Part shown: one piece after another, positions 8,646 through 17,599 of the stretch | How the letters are laid out: every line of letters begins with the position of its first letter | How positions within the stretch are numbered: the stretch's first letter is position 1 | Source: Beggiatoa leptomitoformis | GTDB lineage: Bacteria > Pseudomonadota > Gammaproteobacteria > Beggiatoales > Beggiatoaceae | Reading direction: 5' to 3' | DNA length: 64,000 bases | Assembly (NCBI RefSeq): GCF_001305575.3 | Contig: NZ_CP012373.2 | Span: 1,116,001-1,180,000 of the forward strand | Program-made: the position numbers and the translations under genes | The notes under the pieces: model-generated | Told to the model about the DNA's origin: nothing | Seen by the model: the letters and a program-made list of their open reading frames with translations, nothing else | The model's database searches: none

Positions 8646-10442
8646 ATGCAAGTTCCTAATGCTTATCGCCGTACCCACCTTTCTACGACCCAACGCAGTG
8701 ATAAACAAAATTTACAAGATATGCTCCCTTACCTTTGGGATTATCGTGGACGTGTGTTGTTTGCACTGATTGCCTTATTGTGTGCCAAAATGACTAACGT
8801 AGGTGCGCCACTGGTTTTAAAAAATATCGTTGACAATTTGGATAAATCGCAACAGACAATACTGGTTTTACCCGTGTTATTGCTCAGTATTTATGGACTG
8901 TTACGCTTATCTAGCGCGTTTTTTAATGAACTACGAGATACCATTTTTGCACGGGTGCGCTATCACACCATGCGCCATTTATCCTGTAAAACCTTGCAAC
9001 ACCTGCATAAACTTTCCTTACGCTTTCATTTAGACCGCCAGACAGGGGCTATTTCTCGTGATATGGAACGTGGTACGCGGAGTATCAGTAACATATTAAA
9101 CTATATGGTATTTAACATAATACCCACGTTTGCCGAGTTTTTTCTCATCGCGCTTATTTTGTTAATACAATACGAAATCAAGTTTACACTCATCACTTTT
9201 GCAACAGTTACCGTTTACATTTTTTTCACGCTTGCAATTACTGAATGGCGGATGGAATTTCGCCATTTGATGAACGCGAAAGAATCAGAAGCAAATTATC
9301 AAGCGATTGATAGTCTTGTTAATTATGAAACCGTTAAATATTTTGGTAATGAAGCATTTGAAGTAAAACGCTATGGTGAAACACTTCATGCGTGGGAAGA
9401 AGCCGCTGTAAAAAGTCAAACGTCTATGTCTGTACTTAATTTTGGACAATCCGCAATTATTGCCGTTGGTGTGATACTGATTATGTTCTCAGCCAGTCAA
9501 AGCGTGGTTGACGGAACAATGAGCTTGGGGGATTTAGTTTTAGTCAATACCTTTTTATTACAACTATTTATTCCACTCAATTTTTTAGGGATTTTATATC
9601 GCTCGATTAAATATGCGTTGGTTGACATGGATATGTTATTTCGCCTACTTGAGCAAACCCCAGAAATACAAAATGCACCCGACGCAAAAACACTCCTGAT
9701 TGAAGATGCAAGCATACACTTTGACAATGTTAGTTTTCACTATCAACCCGACCGACCTATTTTGCACAATATTAGTTTTACTATTCCGCAAGGACATAAA
9801 GTTGCTGTTGTCGGTGCGAGTGGTGCGGGAAAATCCACATTAGCACGCTTACTTTTTCGTTTTTACGATGTAACAGGCGGTTCTATTCGTATTAATGGAC
9901 ACGACATCCGCACAGTTAGTATGGCAAGCCTACGAGCAGCGATGGGAATTGTTCCACAAGACACGGTTTTATTTAACGATAGCATCTATTACAACATTGC
10001 CTATGCTAACCCACAAGCAGATGAAATAACCGTACAAAACGCGGCTAAAATCGCTAATATTCATGATTTTATCCTGCAACTTCCGCAAGGCTATAATACG
10101 CTGGTGGGCGAACGTGGACTAAAGCTATCGGGTGGCGAAAAACAACGGGTTGCGATTGCGCGAGCCGTGTTAAAGCGTCCAAAAATTCTTATTTTTGATG
10201 AAGCAACCTCTTCTTTAGATTCAAAATCAGAACAAACTATTCAAAGCGCGTTAATCAATGTCGCCAGTCAGCACACGACTTTAGTCATCGCTCATCGCTT
10301 ATCAACAATCATAGATGCCAATGAAATTCTAGTGATGGAGCAAGGACATATTATTGAACGTGGAACACACAGTATCTTATTAGAAAATAACAGCGTATAT
10401 GCCAATTTATGGCGATTACAACAGGAAGAACAGCGGGAATAA
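8646..10442 (+). CDS. Atm1/HMT1-type ABC exporter (fused permease-ATPase)
   Basis: This 598-aa half-transporter has an N-terminal six-helix membrane domain and a C-terminal ATPase. NYETVKYFGNEAFEVKRY in the membrane domain is a hallmark of the Atm1/HMT1 group, which exports glutathione-bound metal or sulfur compounds. The ATPase shows Walker A GASGAGKST at about residue 390, the signature LSGGEKQR, and Walker B ILIFDEATSSLDS. It should act as a homodimer in the inner membrane. A 10-codon reading frame starting at 8627 overlaps the start out of frame. No good ribosome binding site precedes the chosen ATG, but the N-terminus suits the family. Substrate is inferred only from family. Confidence 0.9.
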   Translation: MQVPNAYRRTHLSTTQRSDKQNLQDMLPYLWDYRGRVLFALIALLCAKMTNVGAPLVLKNIVDNLDKSQQTILVLPVLLLSIYGLLRLSSAFFNELRDTIFARVRYHTMRHLSCKTLQHLHKLSLRFHLDRQTGAISRDMERGTRSISNILNYMVFNIIPTFAEFFLIALILLIQYEIKFTLITFATVTVYIFFTLAITEWRMEFRHLMNAKESEANYQAIDSLVNYETVKYFGNEAFEVKRYGETLHAWEEAAVKSQTSMSVLNFGQSAIIAVGVILIMFSASQSVVDGTMSLGDLVLVNTFLLQLFIPLNFLGILYRSIKYALVDMDMLFRLLEQTPEIQNAPDAKTLLIEDASIHFDNVSFHYQPDRPILHNISFTIPQGHKVAVVGASGAGKSTLARLLFRFYDVTGGSIRINGHDIRTVSMASLRAAMGIVPQDTVLFNDSIYYNIAYANPQADEITVQNAAKIANIHDFILQLPQGYNTLVGERGLKLSGGEKQRVAIARAVLKRPKILIFDEATSSLDSKSEQTIQSALINVASQHTTLVIAHRLSTIIDANEILVMEQGHIIERGTHSILLENNSVYANLWRLQQEEQRE

Positions 10443-10566
10443 ACGGTTTAAATAGCAAGAAATTTCTGTGTTTTGTCTCTTTATGCTAGTTATGCTAAAA
10501 ACGCTAGATGTTTGAAAATCCTGATTCAGGCCATAGAAACACAGCAGATTTAATTTTGAAAGGCAT

Positions 10567-12264
10567 TTATACCCCTTTTTGCCACCAGCGTCCCAGATAA
10601 CTACGCGATGGAATGTTGCCTGTTAGCAGATAATACAGAACAAAATCATCTTTTAAGTTCCAACTCATCCATTTAACAGCGGATTGTGTTCCACAAAATA
10701 GTAAGCGGTCATTGAGTTGCAGAGGTAAATTATCAGTCGGTAACAGCAATGTTTCTGTCTCGCGTTGGCACAAGAGCGCGACCGTCTTAAGACGTTCGCT
10801 ACGTTCGCGGGGACGACTGATAAGATGTTGCAAGGTTGGTGTGCGTCCTGCCTGAATGGCATTGATGATTGCGGGAGTCGCTTTCGCATTTATAGTGACT
10901 TCCCATAAAATGGGCTGTGATGTCGCAACGGTCTGTTGTAGGCGTTCAAGCAGAGCGATTAACCATGTTTCGTCCTCTTGTTCAGCCAGTGTCATAAACA
11001 GTTCTAATAACGGCGTTGTCAATAATATCCAGATATAATCCGCAATAATTTTACTGGGTTGCATAACAATGTCGGCATGAGCGGCTTCAAAAATAATCGC
11101 GTTATCAGCAAGATTTTGTCGTAACACAATAAATAAATTTGGATTAAGTTCCCGCGCTGTCATCACTATCGATAGGTTATCAACATCGTCATTAGTGCCT
11201 GCAACCAGTCCAACGGCTTGTTCAATATTCGCTTCTTTTAATGTGTCGGCTTCAGTACCGCGTCCAATCACATACTCACCTTTCGGTGCGCCCATTTCAG
11301 AAGGGGTCGCTTCTACCGTTACCAGTTGAATTGGCTCATCTTTCAACTCTTGATAAACCGCTTTACCGAAGCGACCATAACCGCATAAAACCCAAAGTCC
11401 TTGACGGGGAAGTTTTAAATCGGTCATTAAGTTTTTTTGCCATTTACCTGTAAACCATTGTTGTAAAATGTGTAAAGTGGGTGCGTGGAGCGTAGTTTGC
11501 AATTGACGGGCAAAAACTTCAAAAGGATTAATCACATAATCAGTGCCAAATGAGGTCATATTTGCTGCAACTTTTTGGTCTTCTACGCGACAAATCACGG
11601 TAATTGCTGGGTTTAATAACTTTGCAGTAATCGCAATATGGAGATTAACCAGATTATTATTCGTAATTGCGACCACACCCGCACAATAAGGATGCTTAAT
11701 CCCTGCTTCTTGCAGATAATAAGGTTTACTAGCATCTGCGCAGAGGTGAGGCACGTAAACGGCGAAATTTTCTAAAGATAACTCATCTAAATGACTTTGC
11801 TCCAATTCAATCACGACAGAACGAATCGAGCGCGTTTCTAACGCATGAACAAGTGCCTTGCCTGTATCACCGTAGCCACAAACTAAATAAAACGGTTCGC
11901 GTAAACGCCTAATAGTTTTAGAAAAACGGTGTTCTATTAACACACGGCGCAAAGATTCATCTTGTAACAACGAGAGCAATGCACCAATAGCATAGAGCCA
12001 GCCGATAACCGTTAAATAAATTACTATCATCGCCCACAAGCGTTGTGCATCAGAAAACGCATAGGGAACTTCGCCAAAGCCTATCGTTGTTGCTGTATAA
12101 GAAACAAAATAAAAGGCTTGGTAAAAATTCATATACCATACATTACCATTGCTATCTATTCCCAGCATTAAAGTCATGCCAATCACAGAAACAGCATAAA
12201 CACTGATTAATACAAGTAACGGCGCGCGCATACGGCGCATAATGAGAAAAATCACATTATTCAT
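10567..12264 (-). CDS. Two-TM potassium channel with tandem RCK/TrkA-N domains
   Basis: This 565-aa ion channel has two N-terminal membrane helices flanking a pore loop with the filter TTIGFGE (residues 59-65). The variant GFG replaces the more common GYG. Two Rossmann RCK domains follow, each opening with a nucleotide-binding glycine motif: VCGYGDTGK at about 128-136 and LCGYGRFGK at about 293-301. A further ligand-binding TrkA-C-like region lies at the C-terminus. It probably gates K+ flux in response to a nucleotide or ions. Its start overlaps the stop of the upstream gene by one base (TAATG), indicating translational coupling. Confidence 0.9.
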   Translation of the reverse strand: MNNVIFLIMRRMRAPLLVLISVYAVSVIGMTLMLGIDSNGNVWYMNFYQAFYFVSYTATTIGFGEVPYAFSDAQRLWAMIVIYLTVIGWLYAIGALLSLLQDESLRRVLIEHRFSKTIRRLREPFYLVCGYGDTGKALVHALETRSIRSVVIELEQSHLDELSLENFAVYVPHLCADASKPYYLQEAGIKHPYCAGVVAITNNNLVNLHIAITAKLLNPAITVICRVEDQKVAANMTSFGTDYVINPFEVFARQLQTTLHAPTLHILQQWFTGKWQKNLMTDLKLPRQGLWVLCGYGRFGKAVYQELKDEPIQLVTVEATPSEMGAPKGEYVIGRGTEADTLKEANIEQAVGLVAGTNDDVDNLSIVMTARELNPNLFIVLRQNLADNAIIFEAAHADIVMQPSKIIADYIWILLTTPLLELFMTLAEQEDETWLIALLERLQQTVATSQPILWEVTINAKATPAIINAIQAGRTPTLQHLISRPRERSERLKTVALLCQRETETLLLPTDNLPLQLNDRLLFCGTQSAVKWMSWNLKDDFVLYYLLTGNIPSRSYLGRWWQKGV

Positions 12265-12647
12265 TAGCGTGGCAACATCACTGTTTCAATGACCAAGAGT
12301 AAAACAGAAATAATATTTGCCAATAACGCACCGCCCGATAAAGAAACAATGCTCGCCATATCCGTAGGGGTCATGGCTATCTGTTGAACATGTACGACCA
12401 TTGTCCAAACAATCGCAGCCGCAATTAATTGTAAATCAGCGACAAAGCTTGTCGCTAATAAAACCGCGCCCATTTGTGAACGGTCACCAAACTTAAGAAC
12501 CGTTGCAATAAAATTGACCACAATCGCAAAAGCTAATTCATAAACGTGATGATGCTCAGGATTATCAATGTCGCCAATGAAAAACCCAAAATTAAGCGTG
12601 AGGGCAAGAACAATAAAAAATGCAAAAACAACTTTTTCTGGATTCAT
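12264..12647 (-). CDS. Small four-helix membrane protein coupled to the K+ channel (DUF6394-like)
   Basis: The protein has 127 aa and about four hydrophobic segments, with NFGFFIGDIDNPEHHHVYELAF after the first helix. From memory it resembles the DUF6394 family, which I cannot verify here; no biochemical function is known to me. The stop codon overlaps the channel start by one base, so the two proteins are very probably made together. It may be an accessory subunit or regulator of the channel. The His-rich GDIDNPEHHH stretch between helices could bind a metal, but that is speculation. Confidence 0.75.
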   Translation of the reverse strand: MNPEKVVFAFFIVLALTLNFGFFIGDIDNPEHHHVYELAFAIVVNFIATVLKFGDRSQMGAVLLATSFVADLQLIAAAIVWTMVVHVQQIAMTPTDMASIVSLSGGALLANIISVLLLVIETVMLPR

Positions 12648-12760
12648 AACAAACGTGCTGGAGCTGAAGGAAAAAAGAAAGGTAAAATTTTACTGAATGA
12701 TGTTTATGATAGATATAGTAAAACCGAAAAATCAGAATTTAAATAACCAACGGAGAAAAT

Positions 12761-13246
12761 ATGATGCAAACACTAGTGTTAGGTATTGGCAACAGCTTAT
12801 TATCTGATGAAGGGATAGGTATTCACGTTCTAAATTACTTACAAACCCAAGCAACAAGCGCGTCCGTAGAATACATTGATGGCGGTACACTAAGCTTTAG
12901 CCTTGCCCCATTAATTGAAGACGCGCAACAACTCATTGTCATCGATGCCGCACAACTACACGCCCCCGTTGGAACTATTCACTATTTTATCAACGAAGAG
13001 ATGGAACGATTTTTAAATAAACGCCAAAGCAGTGCGCATGAAGTGAGTTTGATTGATTTATTAACAGTGGCAAGTTTGACAGAACGCTTGCCAAAACGGC
13101 GGGCATTAGTGGCAGTACAGCCTAAAAAACTGGACTGGGGAATGATTCCCAGCCCAGAACTTGCTTCAGCTATTCCTCAAATCGCCGCGCTAGTCATTCA
13201 GCTCATTGAGGCGTGGAGCATTTCAGAGACTGCACTCGCAGACTAG
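12761..13246 (+). CDS. [NiFe]-hydrogenase maturation protease (HyaD/HupD/HoxM family)
   Basis: This 161-aa endopeptidase removes the C-terminal peptide of the hydrogenase large subunit once nickel is inserted. The N-terminal motif LGIGNSLLSDEGIG contains Glu17. VIDAAQL and SSAHEVSL supply the Asp and His that, with that Glu, sense nickel in HybD. The natural client is the large subunit encoded at 17596-19317, which has a 15-residue C-terminal extension. It lies 1.3 kb before the structural operon and is separated from it by an unrelated nuclease gene. CGGAGA before the start (about 12751-12756) is a good ribosome binding site. Confidence 0.93.
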   Translation: MMQTLVLGIGNSLLSDEGIGIHVLNYLQTQATSASVEYIDGGTLSFSLAPLIEDAQQLIVIDAAQLHAPVGTIHYFINEEMERFLNKRQSSAHEVSLIDLLTVASLTERLPKRRALVAVQPKKLDWGMIPSPELASAIPQIAALVIQLIEAWSISETALAD

Positions 13247-13380
13247 CATAACTCGTCTATTTATAAATTCACTTAGGTTAAGTTTTTTTCCTTAGAAATT
13301 ACGCAACTGAGGGATGCAAACATATCAACGATAGGCTTGCTACATCAGCCATAATTTTTAAAAAACATCAGGAAACCACC

Positions 13381-14295
13381 ATGCGCGTGAAAGAAAAATA
13401 CATCAACCTGTTTACCGATTTTGGATTTAAAAAACTCTTTGGAAACGAGCCAAATAAAGACTTATTAATTGATTTTCTTAACGAGTTACTCAAAAAAGAG
13501 ACAGGACAAATTATCGATTTAACCTATCTCCCACTTGAACAACTCGGACAAAACATCAACAACCGCAAAGCGATATTTGATATCTACTGCGAAAATGAAC
13601 ACGGTGAAAAATTCATTGTTGAATTACAAAAAGCCAAACAAAACTACTTCAAAGACAGAAGTATTTACTACTCGACCTTTCCTATCCAACAACAAGCAGA
13701 AAAAGGTGAATGGAGTTTTAAACTCAAAGCAATTTATACCATCGGTATTTTAGATTTCATTTTTGACGAAGATAAACAAGACGAAGAAGTCTTTCATCAT
13801 GAAGTACAACTTTTTGACAAAAACACCCAAAAAGTTTTTTATGACAAATTAACGTATATTTACCTAGAAATGCCAAAATTCACCAAAACGGAGGCAGAAC
13901 TAGAAACACATTTTGACAAATGGTTATACATCATCCGCAATTTAGAAAAGCTCACCAACAGACCACCAAAACTTCAAGAGCGAATTTTTAGCAAACTCTT
14001 CGAACAAGCGGAAATAGCAGGTTACACAGACCAAGAATATGCAGAATATGAAGAGAGCCTGAAAGTTTACCGCGATTTAAAAAATGTCATCGATACCGCA
14101 TTCGACGAGGGTAAGGCTGAAGGCAAAGCGGAAGGTTTAACAGAGGGGATAGAAAAAGGCAAAGCTGAAGGTAAAGTAGAAGGCTTAATGGAAGGCATCC
14201 GTCTAACTGCGCGACAACTAAAACAAGAAGGAATTCCCCTAGAGGTCATTGCAAAAGTAACAGGCTTAAGTCTTGAAGAACTTCATCAGTTGTAA
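13381..14295 (+). CDS. Rpn/PD-(D/E)XK nuclease family protein
   Basis: This 304-aa protein opens with KYINLFTDFGFKKLFGNE, typical of the PDDEXK_2/Rpn family (recombination-promoting nucleases, often labelled transposase). The predicted active site is IFDIYCEN ... FIVELQKAK, a D-x(n)-ExQ form of PD-(D/E)XK. The C-terminus has a charged Gly/Glu/Lys tract (repeats of EGKAEG, residues ~241-270) and a short helical tail ending LSLEELHQL, as in many family members. It sits alone between the hydrogenase protease and structural genes, with a terminator after it, so it looks like a mobile or cargo gene that entered the locus. Its role is unclear. Confidence 0.88.
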   Translation: MRVKEKYINLFTDFGFKKLFGNEPNKDLLIDFLNELLKKETGQIIDLTYLPLEQLGQNINNRKAIFDIYCENEHGEKFIVELQKAKQNYFKDRSIYYSTFPIQQQAEKGEWSFKLKAIYTIGILDFIFDEDKQDEEVFHHEVQLFDKNTQKVFYDKLTYIYLEMPKFTKTEAELETHFDKWLYIIRNLEKLTNRPPKLQERIFSKLFEQAEIAGYTDQEYAEYEESLKVYRDLKNVIDTAFDEGKAEGKAEGLTEGIEKGKAEGKVEGLMEGIRLTARQLKQEGIPLEVIAKVTGLSLEELHQL

Positions 14296-14325
14296 TTTTT
14301 AAAAATCAAAAATCGGTATAAATCA

Positions 14326-14360
14326 AACCTGCTAGGTTTCGAAAATCTAGCGGGTTTTTT
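14326..14360 (+). terminator. Terminator after the Rpn-type gene
   Basis: The stem AACCTGCTAG / CTAGCGGGTT (10 bp with one G-U pair) encloses an 11-nt loop and runs into a T tract. It isolates the nuclease gene from the hydrogenase operon. Confidence 0.85.
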
Positions 14361-14549
14361 ATTTTACCCGTTTGTATTACAAAAATAATCTGCTTATATC
14401 TTGAAGAACAATAATATTATTTCTTTCACACATTTCGTATCTTTCATAAATAATAAATTTTTAACAAAAGCTATACTATTTTTCATTAGTATATTATTAA
14501 ATAATAATTAGCTTCTACGTTAATCTGTTCAAAAAATGAGGAGGAGAAA

Positions 14550-15650
14550 ATGCACAACAAGCTAACGATAGGTGAATCCCTCCGTGCGCAAGGCATGAGT
14601 CGACGCAGTTTTTTACAATTCTGTACCGTTGCAACAGGCATGATGGGTTTATCCGCCAGTCTGATTCCACAAGTTGCGCGTGCTTTGGAAAAAGCGCAAC
14701 GTCCATCGGTTATTTGGCTTTCCTTTCAAGAATGTACGGGCTGTAGTGAATCACTCACGCGCGCCCATTCGCCCAGTGTGGAAAGTCTGATTTTTGATTA
14801 TATCTCACTCGATTATCACCACACCCTACAAGCCGCCTCAGGCGAAGCAGCAGAACAAGCACGTATCGAGGCAATGAATGCACATAAAGGCGAATATTTA
14901 TTGGTCGTTGATGGTTCAGTTCCACTTGGCAATATGGGCTATTCCACCATTGCAGGCGAAAGCAATCTGGACATTTTGAAACAGGTCGCAAAAGATGCAA
15001 AAGCCATTATTGCTGTCGGCAGTTGTGCCGCTTTTGGCGGTATTCCGCAAGCCAATCCGAACCCGACAGGCGCAGTCGCAGTCGATAAAGTCATTACCGA
15101 TAAACCCATTATTAATATTTCAGGTTGTCCGCCGATTCCCGTTGTTATCACAGGCGTTATTGCTCATCTCGTCACTTTTGGCACTTTACCCGCTTTAGAC
15201 TCTTTAAAACGTCCGAAAGCCTTTTTCGGGCAAACCATTCATGACCGTTGCTATCGTCGCCCGTTTTATGACAAAGGCTTGTTTGCCGATACGTTTGATG
15301 ATGAAGGGGCTAAACAGGGTTGGTGTTTATATAAATTAGGCTGTAAAGGGCCTACGACGTATAACGCTTGCGCCACTTTAAAATGGAATGATGGCGTTAG
15401 CTTTCCGATTGAAAGCGGTCACGGCTGTTTAGGCTGTTCTGAGCCAAATTTTTGGGATGCTGGCAGTTTTTATAAAGCGGTTTCTGTTCCAACAGCCTGT
15501 TTAAGCAAAACCGTTGCTTATGCCAGCATTGTCGGGGTTGGGGCAGGGATGGCAGCAACTGTTTTAAACCTTAATAAAAAATCACAAGCCGATATGCAAC
15601 GGGAAGTTGTGACCATTCACGATTTAACCCGCGAAAACGGTAAAAGCTAA
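14550..15650 (+). CDS. hynS: Isp-type [NiFe] hydrogenase small subunit
   Basis: This 366-aa Fe-S subunit passes electrons from the Ni-Fe site. The Tat signal is MSRRSFLQF (from residue 16) followed by a hydrophobic stretch ending near ARAL, so the enzyme faces the periplasm. The proximal cluster motif is ECTGCSES (Cys62, Cys65) with GSCAAFGG and SGCPP. The distal/medial motifs are DRCYRRPFYD, KLGCKGP and GHGCLGCSEPNFW. CTGC rather than CTCC means the two extra cysteines of O2-tolerant enzymes are absent. A C-terminal hydrophobic helix (TVAYASIVGVGAGMAAT) anchors it. AGGAGGAG at 14539-14546 is a very strong ribosome binding site. The order hynS-isp1-isp2-hynL identifies the Isp type. Confidence 0.95.
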   Translation: MHNKLTIGESLRAQGMSRRSFLQFCTVATGMMGLSASLIPQVARALEKAQRPSVIWLSFQECTGCSESLTRAHSPSVESLIFDYISLDYHHTLQAASGEAAEQARIEAMNAHKGEYLLVVDGSVPLGNMGYSTIAGESNLDILKQVAKDAKAIIAVGSCAAFGGIPQANPNPTGAVAVDKVITDKPIINISGCPPIPVVITGVIAHLVTFGTLPALDSLKRPKAFFGQTIHDRCYRRPFYDKGLFADTFDDEGAKQGWCLYKLGCKGPTTYNACATLKWNDGVSFPIESGHGCLGCSEPNFWDAGSFYKAVSVPTACLSKTVAYASIVGVGAGMAATVLNLNKKSQADMQREVVTIHDLTRENGKS

Positions 15651-15662
15651 ACAAGGGGGATA

Positions 15663-16325
15663 ATGATGGACGAAGGCGCGTTATTACTTTGGGCGCGTGG
15701 TACAGGTTTCCAGATTGCTTTTTTTATTTTCTGTGTGGGGATTGTACTACGGCTGGTTGAAATTTTACTGTTAGGGCGGAAGCCAAATTATGCGGAAGCG
15801 CGAGGCAATCCCGTAGAAGGTGGATTACGCACAATTGTTTCTCGCTCTTGGGTGTATCAAGGCACATTTGCCCGCTCGAAACTCACGATTTTATTAGGCT
15901 ATGTTTTTCATTTAGGGATTTTTTTTATTTTATTGCTCTTTATTCCACACATTGCCTTTTTTGCGGAAATTCTAGGTTTTTCATGGGCAGGCTTGCCTTC
16001 CCCACTCATTGATTTTATCAGTGTTTTAACCTTGCTCGCGTTGCTCGGTGTGTTGATTCATCGCTTACAAGACAAGGTCTTGCGGTTTCTCTCTACCCGC
16101 ATGGATTATATTGTATGGCTAGTGACCTTTTTACCTGTTTTAACAGGATATTTGGCTTACCATCATCTATTTTTCTCTTATCAATTAATACTCGCTTTAC
16201 ACTTGCTTAGCGTGCAATTGTTAATGATTTTATTCCCATTTACCAAATTAATGCACGCTTTTAGCCTATTTATTGCCCGCTTTTACAACGGCGCGGATGC
16301 CGCCCGTAAAGGAGTTGAAGCATGA
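15663..16325 (+). CDS. isp1: Isp1: cytochrome b-type membrane subunit
   Basis: The protein is 220 aa with about five transmembrane segments and resembles the NarI/DsrM type of diheme cytochrome b. Histidines lie in or near helices (VFHLGIFF, LIHRLQD, YHHLFF, ALHLLS). In Thiocapsa and related sulfur bacteria, Isp1 links the hydrogenase dimer to the membrane quinone pool. GGGGGA precedes tandem ATG codons at 15663/15666. The stop overlaps the isp2 start (ATGA), so the genes are translationally coupled. Confidence 0.9.
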   Translation: MMDEGALLLWARGTGFQIAFFIFCVGIVLRLVEILLLGRKPNYAEARGNPVEGGLRTIVSRSWVYQGTFARSKLTILLGYVFHLGIFFILLLFIPHIAFFAEILGFSWAGLPSPLIDFISVLTLLALLGVLIHRLQDKVLRFLSTRMDYIVWLVTFLPVLTGYLAYHHLFFSYQLILALHLLSVQLLMILFPFTKLMHAFSLFIARFYNGADAARKGVEA

Positions 16326-17599
16326 GCACAGCTACTTTTGAACGCGGTTATAACGCCTTAAAAAACCAAATTGATGCAGCGACAGCGGCTTATTTACAAA
16401 GCTGTGTCCATTGTGGCATGTGTGCAGAAGCCTGTTTATTTTATACAGAAACCCAAGACCCAAAATATACGCCAATTTATAAAGTTGAACCGTTGCGTAA
16501 AGTCTGGGAGCAAGAATATACCTTACTCGGACGCTTAAAAGTTATATTAGGCATCACAAAAAAGCTCACTGATGCTGAACTCGCCGACTGGCAAGCTCTG
16601 GTTTACAACAGTTGCACCCTTTGCGGACGGTGTTCGCTGGTCTGTCCTGTTGGCAATGATATTGTCTCAATGGTGCGCAAAACGCGAGAGGGGATGGTTG
16701 CCGCAGGTCACGCGCCCGAGGGCTTAATTGGGGCTTCACAGCGAGCCGTAACGATAGGTAGCCCCATGGGCTTAAAACTCCCCGCGTTACAAGCCCAAGT
16801 CAAACATATCGAAAAAGCCACAGGCTTAACGATTCCCTTCGACCAACTCGGTGCGGAATACATGGTATTGCTTTCTTCGATGGAAATTATCAACTTCCCC
16901 GAATACTTAGAAGCGATTGCCAAAATTATGAAACATGCAGGCAAAACGTGGACATTAGCCACCGAAGCCTATGAAGCGACTAACAGCGGGATTCAAATTG
17001 GCTCATCTGACATTGCAAAACAACTGGTAAGCCGTATCGTTCACGCTGCTGAACAGTTACAAGTGCAAACGGTCATCAGTCCCGAATGTGGTCATGCCTA
17101 TACTGCCATTCGTTGGGAAGGCGCGAATTTAATGGGCAGACCGTTCCATTTTCGTGTCCGTCACATCCTCGAAGTCCTCGACGACCTCTACGCGCAAGGC
17201 AAATTAAAACTGACAGGTATGGAAACTGAACGCATGACGTTTCATGACCCCTGTCAACTCGTGCGCCGTGGCGGCGTGATAGAACAACCGCGTCGACTCA
17301 TGCACTTAGTCGTTAAAGACTTCGTCGAAATGGAAGATTCGGGGAAAATGAACTGGTGTTGTGGCGGTGGTGGCGGGGTTGGCGCGATAGAAGACGCAGC
17401 AGAATTACGCACCAAAGTCTTTAATCGCAAAGTAATCCAATTAAAAAATGCGCACGTCGACAAACTCGTCACTGCCTGCGCTAACTGTCGCACCGTGATG
17501 GAAGAAGGCATGGAAGAGTATGAAATGAACATGCCGATTGTCGGTTTAACCGAAATGATAGCCGAGCATTTAGATGAGAGCGCAGGAGAACCCGCATGA
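16322..17599 (+). CDS. isp2: Isp2: HdrD/DsrK-like iron-sulfur protein
   Basis: This 425-aa cytoplasmic electron carrier resembles heterodisulfide reductase HdrD and DsrK. Two 4Fe-4S motifs lie near the N-terminus: CVHCGMCAEAC (Cys28, 31, 34, 38) and CTLCGRCSLVC (Cys98, 101, 104, 108). The C-terminal half has a complete CCG module, with HDPCQLVRRGG, NWCCGGGGG and CANC. An upstream half-module has only PECGH and lacks the CC pair. It is thought to work with Isp1 in electron exchange between the hydrogenase and quinone or thiol-disulfide chemistry. Both ends overlap neighbours by 4 bp (ATGA). Confidence 0.92.
   Translation: MSTATFERGYNALKNQIDAATAAYLQSCVHCGMCAEACLFYTETQDPKYTPIYKVEPLRKVWEQEYTLLGRLKVILGITKKLTDAELADWQALVYNSCTLCGRCSLVCPVGNDIVSMVRKTREGMVAAGHAPEGLIGASQRAVTIGSPMGLKLPALQAQVKHIEKATGLTIPFDQLGAEYMVLLSSMEIINFPEYLEAIAKIMKHAGKTWTLATEAYEATNSGIQIGSSDIAKQLVSRIVHAAEQLQVQTVISPECGHAYTAIRWEGANLMGRPFHFRVRHILEVLDDLYAQGKLKLTGMETERMTFHDPCQLVRRGGVIEQPRRLMHLVVKDFVEMEDSGKMNWCCGGGGGVGAIEDAAELRTKVFNRKVIQLKNAHVDKLVTACANCRTVMEEGMEEYEMNMPIVGLTEMIAEHLDESAGEPA

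Noticed and set aside
12546-12746. Plus-strand 66-codon frame opposite the small membrane protein
   Set aside because: It is Lys/Asn-rich, antisense to a convincing coding region, and ends in the leader of the hydrogenase protease gene.
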